Source: Reinekea sp. G2M2-21 (GTDB lineage: Bacteria; Pseudomonadota; Gammaproteobacteria; Pseudomonadales; Natronospirillaceae). Taken from it: a stretch of 64,000 nt of DNA. Positions 47,953 through 56,751 of this stretch are shown here, piece after piece; position 1 is the first letter of the stretch, and the number at the start of each line of letters is the position of its first letter. Under the pieces are notes generated by a model, which made no database searches, was not told the origin of the DNA, and saw nothing but the letters and a program-made list of their open reading frames with translations. Where the stretch lies: contig NZ_JADPQG010000002.1 of NCBI RefSeq assembly GCF_015687175.1, positions 186,001 to 250,000 of the forward strand, given 5' to 3'. The position numbers and the translations under genes are program-made.

Positions 47953-48603
47953 TCAGCCACTAAAAGACTGATAGAGCGCCTGCACACCTTCCACCAACGT
48001 TTGCTGAGCATCCTGAGCTGAGAAGCTCAAGTCCAGCTCATCCATGATCTGTCGTTGTCGATCTGTCATTGTCACCATGGCATACATGCCGCTCATTAGT
48101 GACGTCTGCGTCACCAAAAACTTATGCGCTTTTTCTTCTTCCCGAAACAGGTGCTTTGCCTTCAGGCTGCCTGTAATGGCACGGATATCCACGTCGGTCG
48201 CCAACTTGAAGGCTTTAAAGCGTTCGTCTGACACATTCTTTTCCAATAGTGTATACAGCAGTCCAAACAGAGTGAGTAAACGATCATAATTCAATAGCAG
48301 ACCCACCCAGGCTTCGGCAAAGTTAGCCTGATTAATTTTATCGTTTTCTATCCATTCAACACCCTGTTCGCGCCATTGCTTCATATCATGCGACAGCAAT
48401 TGCAAAAAAATTTCTTCCTTGGTGCTGAAATAACGGTAAAGGTTCGAGCGGGTGAACTTGGCTTCTTTGCCAATCATCGCCAAGGTTATTTCATCTAGCC
48501 GATAACGGCTGAGTAAATTAGCGGCAGCCTCCAGAATGGCATCCGTTCGCTGTTCGATCTGATTTTCACTGCGGGCGCGCTGCCAGCTTATGCAATTTTT
48601 CAT
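47953..48603 (-). CDS. TetR-family transcriptional regulator
   Basis: A 216-residue regulator with the N-terminal helix-turn-helix TDAILEAAANLLSRYRLDEITLAMIGKEAKFTRSNLYRYFSTKEEIFLQLL (residues ~20-70), the TetR pattern ending in Y-x-Y/HF-x-x-KE. The C-terminal all-helical ligand domain is unlike the well-known subfamilies. It is divergent from the metallo-beta-lactamase-fold/SDR operon with 166 bp between starts. A large palindrome covers both promoters, so it most likely represses itself and that operon. AAAGGG precedes the start. Confidence 0.93.
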   Translation of the reverse strand: MKNCISWQRARSENQIEQRTDAILEAAANLLSRYRLDEITLAMIGKEAKFTRSNLYRYFSTKEEIFLQLLSHDMKQWREQGVEWIENDKINQANFAEAWVGLLLNYDRLLTLFGLLYTLLEKNVSDERFKAFKLATDVDIRAITGSLKAKHLFREEEKAHKFLVTQTSLMSGMYAMVTMTDRQRQIMDELDLSFSAQDAQQTLVEGVQALYQSFSG

Positions 48604-48685
48604 ACTACCCTTTGGTTAGCCAGTGTCCATGATGGCATTTGTTTGTGCTCATTTTAGGGCTCTCTGGCCGAAAGTCACAAATTTC

Positions 48686-48735
48686 ATTTTAGTGACACAG
48701 CGTCTCTTGTCAAGAGACTTGGTGTCACCTATTAT
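48686..48735. promoter_or_regulatory. Divergent promoters with a nested palindromic TetR operator
   Basis: The inner palindrome GTCTCTTGTCAAGAGAC (48702-48718, 8-bp arms around T) sits within outer arms GTGACAC (48692-48698) and GTGTCAC (48722-48728), all centred on 48710. The + promoter is TTGTCA (48707-48712), 17 bases, TATTAT (48730-48735). The - promoter is TTGACA (48713-48708), 16 bases, TAAAAT (48691-48686). The two -35 boxes overlap in the palindrome centre, so one bound dimer or dimer pair would shut both directions. Confidence 0.8.
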
Positions 48736-48769
48736 CAGTACACGATTTAACCAGCCCAATGAGGATTTC

Positions 48770-49912
48770 ATGCGCCGGGTAATCACGATTATCGGCCTGT
48801 TGCTGGGCTTTATATTTCTGACAGGAATTCTATTCATGACGTTCAATTCACAATTTGGGGCCAAACCAAATGCTGAGGACCGACTGCGATACCAACAATC
48901 TCAAACCTTCAACGGCCGCATATTTGAGAATCAAATTGCGACAAATATGGGAATGGAAAAGGGATCAACCTGGTCGACTCTGTGGCAATATCTGAAGGGC
49001 AATCCGAATCGCACTCCAAAAAAGGGCGACGTGCAGGTAATACCGGTTACGCCAGAAGCCCTGAGCAACACTGCTCACGACACCCGCATTCTCTGGTTTG
49101 GCCACTCCACATTTTTACTGCAGCATGGTGGTAAAAACTATCTGTTTGATCCGGTATTTGCTGATGTGCCATCACCGGTTTCCTGGCTGGGCACACCCCG
49201 TTACAGCGGTGAACTGCCGATTAAACCTGAACTCCTGCCCGACATCGACGCTGTCTTCATTTCGCACGATCATTACGACCATCTGGACATGGATGCCATT
49301 CAATTACTCAACGATAAGGTCGCACATTTTTATGTGCCACTTGGGGTCGGCAATCATTTGCGGAAATGGGGAGTCGAGGCATCGCGTATATCCGAGATGG
49401 ATTGGTGGCAAGAACAACCCTTACACGATTTAAAACTGGTCTTGACTCCGGCACGCCACTTTTCCGGGCGTCGCTTAACCGGACAGAATCAAACATTGTG
49501 GGGTGCATGGCTGTTAAAAAGCGATGACTTTTCCCTCTACTTCAGTGGCGATTCTGGCTACGGACCTCACTTCAAGGAAGTGTTTGAACGCTACGGTGCT
49601 GTCGATTTCGCGCTCATCGAGTGTGGTCAATACAATGTGAACTGGGCCGATATTCATATGCTACCGGAACAATCCGTTCAGGCCGCTCGCGATTTACAGG
49701 CACGGGTGATGATGCCCGTGCATTGGGGTGCCTTCACCCTGTCACTGCACGACTGGTTCGAACCCGCTGTACGCGCAACCGCGGCAGCGGAACAAGCTGG
49801 ACAACCTATTGTGATACCGCAAATAGGCGAACTCATGTTAGTTAACAACGAGCCAATTCCCCGTAATGCGTGGTGGGAAAATGTTTTGGCAGAACTCAGG
49901 AGTAATTTCTAA
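48770..49912 (+). CDS. Membrane-anchored metallo-beta-lactamase-fold hydrolase (NAPE-PLD/RomA-like)
   Basis: A 380-residue protein with an N-terminal membrane anchor (MRRVITIIGLLLGFIFLTGILFM) and a beta-lactamase-like zinc hydrolase domain. Features are RILWFGHSTFLLQHGGKNYLFDPVF, the metal motif HDHYDHLD, TPARHFSGR, the SGDSGYG aspartate motif and MMPVHWGAF, as in NAPE-specific phospholipase D and RomA/UlaG relatives. Start chosen at MRRVI (48770), with GAGGA six bases upstream; the earlier part of the frame overlaps the promoter. Lipid or acyl-amide phosphodiesterase activity is plausible. It overlaps the SDR gene (TAATG), and a divergent TetR controls the pair. Confidence 0.9.
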   Translation: MRRVITIIGLLLGFIFLTGILFMTFNSQFGAKPNAEDRLRYQQSQTFNGRIFENQIATNMGMEKGSTWSTLWQYLKGNPNRTPKKGDVQVIPVTPEALSNTAHDTRILWFGHSTFLLQHGGKNYLFDPVFADVPSPVSWLGTPRYSGELPIKPELLPDIDAVFISHDHYDHLDMDAIQLLNDKVAHFYVPLGVGNHLRKWGVEASRISEMDWWQEQPLHDLKLVLTPARHFSGRRLTGQNQTLWGAWLLKSDDFSLYFSGDSGYGPHFKEVFERYGAVDFALIECGQYNVNWADIHMLPEQSVQAARDLQARVMMPVHWGAFTLSLHDWFEPAVRATAAAEQAGQPIVIPQIGELMLVNNEPIPRNAWWENVLAELRSNF

Positions 49913-50859
49913 TGTTTACGATGAACAATGTCCCCTCGCAACAGGGGCGGGTCGCAATTGTCACCGGCGCAAACGTCGGCTTAGGCTTTGAAACCACCAA
50001 AGTACTCGCTGCAAAACAAGCAACTGTGATTATGGCCTGTCGATCGGAAGCGAAAGCGCTTGAAGCTCGAACTAAGATAATGGCCGAGCATCCCAGTGCC
50101 GATGTGCACTTCATAGCGCTAGATCTCAGCGACCTTGCCTCCGTGCGAAAATTCGCAGAACAATTTTTATCACAGTTTAAACGACTGGATCTGCTCATCA
50201 ACAATGCAGGCGTCATGATTCCACCGTATGAAAAGACCGTCGATGGTTTCGAACTGCAAATGGGCGCAAATTATTTCGGCCACTTTTTACTGACCAGTTT
50301 GTTGTTGCCAACACTGGAAACAACTGCGGGCGCACGTGTCGTGCAATTGAGCTCAATCGCGCATAAGAGCGGACGAATTCATTTTAGCGATATGCACTTT
50401 GAAAAGCGCTACTCGCGTATGAAAGCCTACGGGCAAAGTAAATTAGCTATGTTGATGTTTGCGTTTGAATTAGACCGACAACTGAAAGCACATGGCTACA
50501 AGACGCTTTCGGTTGCGGCGCACCCCGGCGTATCGAGCACAAACTTATCTCGTTACATTCCGGGTTGGTTAATGACCTTGGCATCGCCTCTGTTCAAATC
50601 CATGTCCCAGTTACCTGTCGATGGTGCACAACCACAGTTGTACGCCGCGCTCGGAGAAGACATTAACGGTGGCGACTTTACCGGCCCCGACGGACCGAGA
50701 GAAATGAAAGGCAAACCGGTAAAAGTCAGTGCCATGCCACACGCACTCGATAAAAGCGTTGCCAAAAAATTATGGGACGTTTCTGTTGAGTTAACCGGCG
50801 CAACGTGGTTTACGACAAGCGAACAAAAAATAGATTCTGAAGCAAAAGAATTAGCTTAA
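49912..50859 (+). CDS. Short-chain dehydrogenase/reductase (retinol dehydrogenase-like)
   Basis: A 315-residue classical/extended SDR: cofactor motif VAIVTGANVGLGFETTKVLA, the basic residue in MACRSEAKALEA (NADP preference), LDLSDLASVRKFAEQF, LLINNAGVMIPP, the Ser of VVQLSSIAHKSG, and active-site Y-x-x-x-K in AYGQSKLAMLMFAFEL. The SAAHPGVSSTNLSR segment is typical of retinol-dehydrogenase/WW-oxidoreductase-like SDRs. Its ATG shares a base with the preceding stop, so it is co-translated with the hydrolase. Substrate probably a lipid-derived alcohol, aldehyde or ketone; this is inference. Confidence 0.93.
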   Translation: MFTMNNVPSQQGRVAIVTGANVGLGFETTKVLAAKQATVIMACRSEAKALEARTKIMAEHPSADVHFIALDLSDLASVRKFAEQFLSQFKRLDLLINNAGVMIPPYEKTVDGFELQMGANYFGHFLLTSLLLPTLETTAGARVVQLSSIAHKSGRIHFSDMHFEKRYSRMKAYGQSKLAMLMFAFELDRQLKAHGYKTLSVAAHPGVSSTNLSRYIPGWLMTLASPLFKSMSQLPVDGAQPQLYAALGEDINGGDFTGPDGPREMKGKPVKVSAMPHALDKSVAKKLWDVSVELTGATWFTTSEQKIDSEAKELA

Positions 50860-51869
50860 GTTGTGGTGGTCAAAAGGGCACTGGTTTATCTCCATTGCCC
50901 TTGGTTTTGTTGGCTTGCGGTGTTCATCGTTTGAGTTTCCTTTACCAGACAGATAAGACCGAATAGTTGTTACCTGGAACTGTGAATTCGACTCATCCTC
51001 AGACCCATCACGTGGTCAGTTTTTTCCGTATTTTTTTCTTGCAGGGTACTAGATTTGATCTTTGATGAAAGAATATTTTAAATTCCTTTCTTTCCCATTT
51101 TTGCTTTTATATCTAAAATTCGAAAGCTATCGGGACTTTGATCAACTGTTCGTTTAGCGTTGTTAATGACGAGTTCGGTCCTACGATTGAGCTTTAAATC
51201 TCGCAGAGTGAGTTGCTCGAAATGTTTTTCTTTCCAAGGGGCGATCCCCTTGAACCCCCTTTTGTCGCCTGCTTTGGTATTCTGCCTTAATTGCCACTTT
51301 CTTCGAACGATCGCTTGAGCATGCATCCCTGCACGCGCGGCGCTTACAAGGGCATCCATGCCCTTGAACCCGTTGCGAAGTGTCAATTAAGTCAGCCAAA
51401 GCAGATGCGACGGAATGGTTATCTACACCAATGTCGGCAATGGCTTTCGATTATTTAGTCAAAAGATGTCAGAACGGAAATCGATTGTAGAAAAAATCTA
51501 TAGAGATGGTGATTCAGTCGCTGTATCACCGCCTTTCAAACGACCTCGCGAAGCAATTTACGTCTCACAGGTTGGCCAAAAATGGCCGTTAAATTGCCGA
51601 GAGTGAATAAACGTTTTTGGCGGCTGGGATTGTTGGGGTTCAAACCCGAATCGTCGGGATGGTTTACTTTTTGACAACAAGAATCGTCCAATGAAACAAT
51701 GTCATTGAATGATACAAATGCTACGGATATAAACCAAATCAGCTTAAGTAAGTACCATTAAGCCTGCTCCATTGAAAAGAAAAACTCCTTTATCTATTTC
51801 AAGGCTATGAATGAACCTATGTTTACCACATAGATTCATAACATGAAAAGCTGGCGTTCAACAAGCCGT
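50860..51869. other. Gene-less interval holding repeat copy C
   Basis: No gene is supported in these 1,010 bp. The first ~360 bp are AT-rich with no recognisable features; the rest is the repeat at 51225-51759. After it, near 51808-51842, an imperfect hairpin (TATGAAT...CTATG / CATAG...ATTCATA) lies past the 3' end of the minus-strand oxygenase gene and may help end that transcript. Confidence 0.5.
51225..51759. mobile_element. MITE-like dispersed element, copy C, left end lost
   Basis: The right end GCTTAAGTAAGTACCATT (51742-51759) matches the terminal repeat of copies A and B exactly or nearly so. The interior contains the AAGGGG/CCCCTT palindrome, the CTTCGAACGATCGCTTGAGC block, the AAGGGCATCCATGCCCTT palindrome and CCTTTCAAACGACCTCGCGAAGCAATTT, in the order seen in copy A. 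The first ~130 bp of copy A, with the left inverted repeat, are missing. Base differences from A and B show that the copy is old. No coding frame is convincing. Confidence 0.72.
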
Positions 51870-52805
51870 CTATTTGATCAGCCCAATCTCACGTAACCGC
51901 TGCATTAAATAGTCATTCGCTGTAATTGCCGGTTCCCGTTTCGGATTATCCTCGGTGACACATTGCGGCAACGCATCCAAGGACGTATCCGGGTTGGCGT
52001 GCATGAAGAACGGAATGGAATAACGAGATTTTTTACCAGCCTCTCCTTTTGGGTTAACAACACGATGCGTCGTCGACGGTAAAACATGGTTAGTCAACCG
52101 TTGCAGCATGTCGCCAACATTACAGATGATGGTGCCTTCAATCATCGTAATGCCTACCCATTCTCCGGTTTTACTAAGCACTTCCAGACCTTCCTGTTCA
52201 GAACCGACCAGCAATGTGATGAGGTTAATGTCTTCATGTGCACCGGCACGCACATTCGGCAAATTCGGGTCGGTAATTGGCGGGTAGTGCAATGGCCGTA
52301 AAATGGAGTTACCAAAGTTCACCTTGTCTTTGAAATAGTCGGCCGATTCACCAACAAATAATGCAAATGCCTGAAGCATTCGATTGGCGAGTTTGTCGAG
52401 CTCGGTGTACAACGTCAGCATGGCCGGTTTGAATTCAGGTGTTTCGGCGGGCCACAAGTTGGGTAGCAGTTGTGGGTAGGGAGGCTCACCGTCAATCTCG
52501 CGTCCGACATGCCAGAATTCTTTCAGGTCGACATATTCTGCGTCTTTGGCTATTTCCGTTCCAAACGGGGTATAACCGCGTTGGCCGCCGTTATCCAGAA
52601 AGTATTGCTTTTTGGTGGCCTCTGGCAAGGCAAAAAATGCTTCAGAGGCTTTCAGCGCGTTTTTGATAACGTCCATCGGAATGCCATGGTTAGTGATACC
52701 GGCAAAGCCCCAGGCCTGATAGGCTTCGCCCATCTCTTTCACAAATTGTTCAGGGTTTATGTCAAATTCGGCAATATTCAGAACGGGAATAGTCGGTTGG
52801 TTCAT
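51870..52805 (-). CDS. Isopenicillin-N-synthase-family 2-oxoglutarate/Fe(II) dioxygenase
   Basis: A 311-residue non-haem iron oxygenase. The N-terminal DIOX_N part contains WGFAGITNHGIPMDVI. The double-stranded beta-helix core has the iron ligands His and Asp in AGAHEDINLITLLVG and the distal His in STTHRVVNP, with the 2-oxoglutarate-binding RYSIPFFMH motif 10-15 residues on. This is the plant-gibberellin-oxidase/IPNS type of family, common in marine gammaproteobacteria. GGGACAC precedes the start. It lies downstream of, and in the same direction as, the nucleoside uptake operon, separated by a hairpin. Pyrimidine/purine-linked oxidation is conceivable but unproven. Confidence 0.93.
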   Translation of the reverse strand: MNQPTIPVLNIAEFDINPEQFVKEMGEAYQAWGFAGITNHGIPMDVIKNALKASEAFFALPEATKKQYFLDNGGQRGYTPFGTEIAKDAEYVDLKEFWHVGREIDGEPPYPQLLPNLWPAETPEFKPAMLTLYTELDKLANRMLQAFALFVGESADYFKDKVNFGNSILRPLHYPPITDPNLPNVRAGAHEDINLITLLVGSEQEGLEVLSKTGEWVGITMIEGTIICNVGDMLQRLTNHVLPSTTHRVVNPKGEAGKKSRYSIPFFMHANPDTSLDALPQCVTEDNPKREPAITANDYLMQRLREIGLIK

Positions 52806-52826
52806 GTTGTGTCCCTTAAAATGGTT

Positions 52827-52852
52827 GAGCCCGCCGTTTTACGGGCGGGCTC
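52827..52852 (-). terminator. GC-rich hairpin at the end of the nucleoside uptake operon
   Basis: A 9-bp perfect stem (GAGCCCGCC/GGCGGGCTC) lies 60 bp after the last permease gene and before the oxygenase start. The minus-strand sequence after it is not T-rich, so termination would be partial; on the plus strand it is followed by TTTCT. Confidence 0.45.
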
Positions 52853-52911
52853 TTTCTCAGTGAGGTTCCAATCTAACGTCGGAATCCCCGAAGCTTGCGT
52901 TGAGCCCGTTA

Positions 52912-53898
52912 TTACTCGCGCTCTTTCACATATGGTCGGCCAATAGCTTTTGGCGGAATGGCTTTACCAATAAACCCGGCCAGTAATACGACGGTCAGCA
53001 CGTATGGTAACGCTTCGATCGCCTGCACTGGAATGGCGAAACCACCCAGCGACACGCCCTGAGAGCGGTCAGCAATGGCCTGCAAAATACCAAACATCAA
53101 ACAGGCTAACAGCGCGCCACGTGGTCGCCATTTACCAAAGATCAGCGCCGCTAAGGCCATGTATCCCTTACCCGCACTCATGTTCGGCAAGAACTGGGCC
53201 GTCACCGCGACTGACAAATACACACCCGCCAAGCCTGCTAACACACCACAGATCGTCAATGACAGATAGCGCATTCCAGCGACGGAAATACCAGCAGTAT
53301 CAACCGCAGATGGGTTTTCACCAACGGCACGCATACGCAAACCAAAGCGAGTACGGAACATTACCCACCAACAAACAGGTACGGCGGCCAGTGCGATGTA
53401 AACCAATAAGAAGTGACCACTAATCAACTCAGAATACAGGCCACCGATCACCGGCACATCCGCAAGCTGGTCAGCAAAGGGCAATGTGATCGGTGAGAAG
53501 CGCGCATCAATGTCATTGAATGGGTCAACCAGATTGGGCGTATTACCACCCTGTTTGAACCAGAAGTTACCCAGGGCCGCCGTTAGACCGGCCGCCAGGA
53601 TATTAATCGCCATACCGGACACCACGTGATCACCATTGTGAGTGACCGTTGCAAACGCATGCATCCAAGCGAACACAACAGATACCATGACGCCGGCCAA
53701 TAAACCCATCCAAGGAGAGTTAGTGACATAGGCGGCGGCAGCGCCAGCAAATGCACTGGCGAGAATTTTTCCTTCCAAGGCGATATTCACGATACCGGTT
53801 CGTTCGGAAAACATGCCCGCCAATGCAGCAAAAATCAACGGTGTTGCGACCCGAAGGGTGGCATCCAGAATCAGGATCAGACTGTTAAATGCTTCCAT
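52912..53898 (-). CDS. ABC transporter permease, nucleoside/nucleobase type (second permease)
   Basis: A 328-residue membrane protein of the BPD_transp_2 family, with about nine hydrophobic helices. Diagnostic stretches are FAALAGMFSERTGIVNIALEGKIL, NGDHVVSGMAINILAAGLT, TRFGLRMRAVGENPSAVDTAGI and AGKGYMALAALIFGKWRPRGAL. It parallels NupQ/YufQ or RnsD of nucleoside importers. It lies 3 bp after the first permease and is the last gene of the uptake operon. Confidence 0.92.
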   Translation of the reverse strand: MEAFNSLILILDATLRVATPLIFAALAGMFSERTGIVNIALEGKILASAFAGAAAAYVTNSPWMGLLAGVMVSVVFAWMHAFATVTHNGDHVVSGMAINILAAGLTAALGNFWFKQGGNTPNLVDPFNDIDARFSPITLPFADQLADVPVIGGLYSELISGHFLLVYIALAAVPVCWWVMFRTRFGLRMRAVGENPSAVDTAGISVAGMRYLSLTICGVLAGLAGVYLSVAVTAQFLPNMSAGKGYMALAALIFGKWRPRGALLACLMFGILQAIADRSQGVSLGGFAIPVQAIEALPYVLTVVLLAGFIGKAIPPKAIGRPYVKERE

Positions 53899-53901
53899 GA
53901 T

Positions 53902-55023
53902 TTATGCCTCCGCCGCTGCTGACTTCTTGGAACCCGAAGCCAGTTTTAGATACAACTTTTCGATCGGATGTTTCATCATTTTCTCCAGCGCGCCGGAGAA
54001 TAAAATGACCAGACCCTGCAATACAACGATGATGCGTGGGTCAACGCCGTATTCAAACTGCAACTCACCACCACCTTGATATAAGAACCCGAATAGCAAA
54101 CTGGCGATAACGATACCCAAAGGGTGATTACGCCCCATGAGTGCCACCGCGATACCGGTAAAACCCATACCGTTCACTAAACTCAGTTTGATCTGATGGG
54201 CTTCACCCTGAACCACATTCAACGCAAAGAAACCCGCCAGCATACCGGACACCAACATGGCCAAAACAACGGTTTTGCCTAAGTTAATACCGGCATACTC
54301 TGCGGCCGAAGAATTCTGTCCAGTAGAACGGATCTCATAGCCCCAGCGCGTCTGCCAGATGAAGTAATAAACGCCCGCAGCACAAAGAATTGCCCACACG
54401 ATTGAAAGGTTCAATGGAGATTTCTGCAGGTCAATGCCAAAGAAACCCAGAACTTCCCACATTTTCGGAATCCAGCTGGCCTGATCGAACACCGCACTTT
54501 CAACGGACATGGTGCCCACTGGCTTCAGCACTTCAACCAAGAGGTAACCCATCAACGCTGATGCAATAAAGTTAAACATGATTGTTGTGATTACGATGTG
54601 AGATCCGCGATAGGCCTGCAGCCAAGCTGGGATCAGGGCCCAGGCAGCACCGAATACGCCAGCAGCTATAATGGAAATAGGTAGCAGTATAATAAATGGC
54701 ACGTGTCCACCTAATCCCAAACAAACCAGACCGACACCCAGTGCGCCGATGTAGGCCTGACCTTCACCACCGATGTTGAACAGTCCGCAATGAAACGCGA
54801 CCGCAACAGCGAGACCGGTAAAGATAAAACTGGTTGTGTAGTAGAGTGTATAACCCCAGCCATAAGAGTCGCCAAATGCGCCATAGGCCATGGTTGAAAC
54901 GGCATCCAACGGGTTGATATCCAAGTATAAGAACACCAGACCCGCTGCAAAAGACGCCAGTAGAATGTTTGCCAGTGGAATGACAATGACATGAATCCAG
55001 GCTGGAACGTGTTGTTGACTCAT
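53902..55023 (-). CDS. ABC transporter permease, nucleoside/nucleobase type (first permease)
   Basis: A 373-residue integral membrane protein of the same family: multiple helices, FHCGLFNIGGEGQAYIGALGVGLV, AYRGSHIVITTIMFNFIASALMGYL and the cytoplasmic coupling region WGYEIRSTGQNSSAAEYAGINLGK. It matches NupP/YufP or RnsC components. Its start overlaps the ATPase stop as ATGA, so the stoichiometry of ATPase and permease is probably kept by coupled translation. Confidence 0.93.
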   Translation of the reverse strand: MSQQHVPAWIHVIVIPLANILLASFAAGLVFLYLDINPLDAVSTMAYGAFGDSYGWGYTLYYTTSFIFTGLAVAVAFHCGLFNIGGEGQAYIGALGVGLVCLGLGGHVPFIILLPISIIAAGVFGAAWALIPAWLQAYRGSHIVITTIMFNFIASALMGYLLVEVLKPVGTMSVESAVFDQASWIPKMWEVLGFFGIDLQKSPLNLSIVWAILCAAGVYYFIWQTRWGYEIRSTGQNSSAAEYAGINLGKTVVLAMLVSGMLAGFFALNVVQGEAHQIKLSLVNGMGFTGIAVALMGRNHPLGIVIASLLFGFLYQGGGELQFEYGVDPRIIVVLQGLVILFSGALEKMMKHPIEKLYLKLASGSKKSAAAEA

Positions 55024-56597
55024 GCGCTGGCCTCCTGCTGTAACGCCTTCACTTCATCGGGAACAATATTTGCCATCATCAATCCAAGGATCTGTTCATT
55101 CGCTTTGCTGGCCGGAACTTCGCCCACAATTTTGCCGTCGAACATCACCAAAATACGGTCAGCCAAGCTCATGATTTCTTCCAACTCCACTGAGACCAGT
55201 AACACGGCCTTGCCCTTGTCTCGCATTTGAATAATGCGATTATGGATCGCTTCGATGGCGCCAATGTCGACACCGCGGGTCGGTTGTCCAACCAACAGGA
55301 CATCAGGGTCTTGTTCCATTTCACGGGCAATAACTAGCTTCTGCTGATTACCGCCAGAGAAGTTAGCCGTTTTTAAATTCGGATCTTGAGGGCGCACGTC
55401 CCACTTATCCATTTTTTCCGCGCAGTCACGATTAATCGCCTGCCGTTTGGTGAAAATTTTTCCGTTGTATTCTGGCTTGCGATGGAAACCTAGAATGAAG
55501 GCTTCGTCGGCGTTGAAGGAGTTGATCAATCCCATTTTGTGGCGGTCTTCCGGAATGTGACCGACCTTAATATCGCGCACCTGAGACGGATTTAACTGAT
55601 GCCCCTGATTGATTTCGTGACCATTCAGGCGAATCGTGCCGGACTGCACATTTTTAATGCCCGACAAAACGTCCAATAATTCTGATTGACCATTGCCACT
55701 CACACCAGCAATACCAACGATTTCACCAGCACGGACATTCAAATTAACATTATCGAGTTTGACCACACCGTCTGACGCAGTCCAAGTCAGGCCTTCAACC
55801 TCCAGCAGTTTTTCAGCTGGGTTTGGCTCGCCTTTTTCAACTCGCAATAAAACTTTGCGACCCACCATCAATTCCGCCAGCTGTTCTCGACTGGTTTCGC
55901 GGGTCTTAACATGGGCCACCATTTCGCCACGACGCATGACACTGACATTGTCTGTCGCAGCCATAATTTCCTGCAACTTGTGGGTAATGAGCATCACCGT
56001 AGTGCCCTGCTCTTTCAGGGAATCCAGAACTTTAAACAAGTGTTCGGTTTCCTGAGGCGTTAACACACCTGTTGGCTCATCCAGAATCAGGATTCGTGCG
56101 CCCCGATACAAGGCTTTTAAAATCTCGATCCGTTGCTGCAAGCCCACCGACAAACGTTCAACAGGCACATCCAATGGCACATCCAAGCCGTATTCTTTGG
56201 CGAGGCGAACCAACTCGGCGCGCGCATGGTCCATGCTTTCATTGATCAGAAAACCGCGCTCAGCGCCCAGCACTACATTTTCTAAGGCCGTCATGTTCTG
56301 AATCAGCATGAAGTGTTGATGCACCATCCCAATGCCAGAGGCAATCGCGATTTTGGAATCGGTGATCCGGGTTACCTTGCCATCAATGAGAATGTCACCT
56401 TCGTCGGCTTCGTAGAAACCGTAGATGATGCTCATCAAAGTGGATTTGCCTGCACCGTTTTCACCGACGATACCGTGAATAGTGCCCTTTTCGACCTGAA
56501 GGTCGATATGTTTGTTCGCGTGTACTGCACCGAAACGTTTATCGATACCGCGTAGTTCGATTGCCATCTGAGCAGCAACATCTGTCTGAGCAGTCAT
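55020..56597 (-). CDS. ABC transporter ATPase with tandem cassettes, nucleoside/nucleobase import
   Basis: A 525-residue ATPase with two ABC domains, as in RbsA/NupO-type importers. Cassette 1 has [17 protein letters not shown], the signature [15 protein letters not shown] and [14 protein letters not shown]. Cassette 2 has a degenerate Walker A ([14 protein letters not shown], no Lys), an intact signature [15 protein letters not shown] and [17 protein letters not shown]. One active and one degenerate site is normal in this family. It starts 154 bp after the binding-protein gene with a terminator in between, giving less ATPase than binding protein. Confidence 0.93.
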   Translation of the reverse strand: MTAQTDVAAQMAIELRGIDKRFGAVHANKHIDLQVEKGTIHGIVGENGAGKSTLMSIIYGFYEADEGDILIDGKVTRITDSKIAIASGIGMVHQHFMLIQNMTALENVVLGAERGFLINESMDHARAELVRLAKEYGLDVPLDVPVERLSVGLQQRIEILKALYRGARILILDEPTGVLTPQETEHLFKVLDSLKEQGTTVMLITHKLQEIMAATDNVSVMRRGEMVAHVKTRETSREQLAELMVGRKVLLRVEKGEPNPAEKLLEVEGLTWTASDGVVKLDNVNLNVRAGEIVGIAGVSGNGQSELLDVLSGIKNVQSGTIRLNGHEINQGHQLNPSQVRDIKVGHIPEDRHKMGLINSFNADEAFILGFHRKPEYNGKIFTKRQAINRDCAEKMDKWDVRPQDPNLKTANFSGGNQQKLVIAREMEQDPDVLLVGQPTRGVDIGAIEAIHNRIIQMRDKGKAVLLVSVELEEIMSLADRILVMFDGKIVGEVPASKANEQILGLMMANIVPDEVKALQQEASA

Positions 56598-56711
56598 GAC
56601 TCACCTGATGTTTGAAATTGGAAGAGGTCAACAAAAACAGACAACCCTATTTACTGCTACAGTGATTGCCTGTTCGGTTTAAGCCTAGTTCGATTCTTCG
56701 ACTTTGGCTGT

Positions 56712-56742
56712 AAAAAAACGGGTACATAATTTCATGTACCCG
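56712..56742 (-). terminator. Strong internal terminator between the binding-protein and ATPase genes
   Basis: Minus strand: CGGGTACAT, loop of six, ATGTACCCG, then seven T. It lies 10 bp after the BMP stop codon. Partial termination here would make the binding protein more abundant than the transporter core; alternatively the ATPase and permeases have their own promoter in 56600-56710. Confidence 0.9.
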
Positions 56743-56751
56743 ATACCTGAC

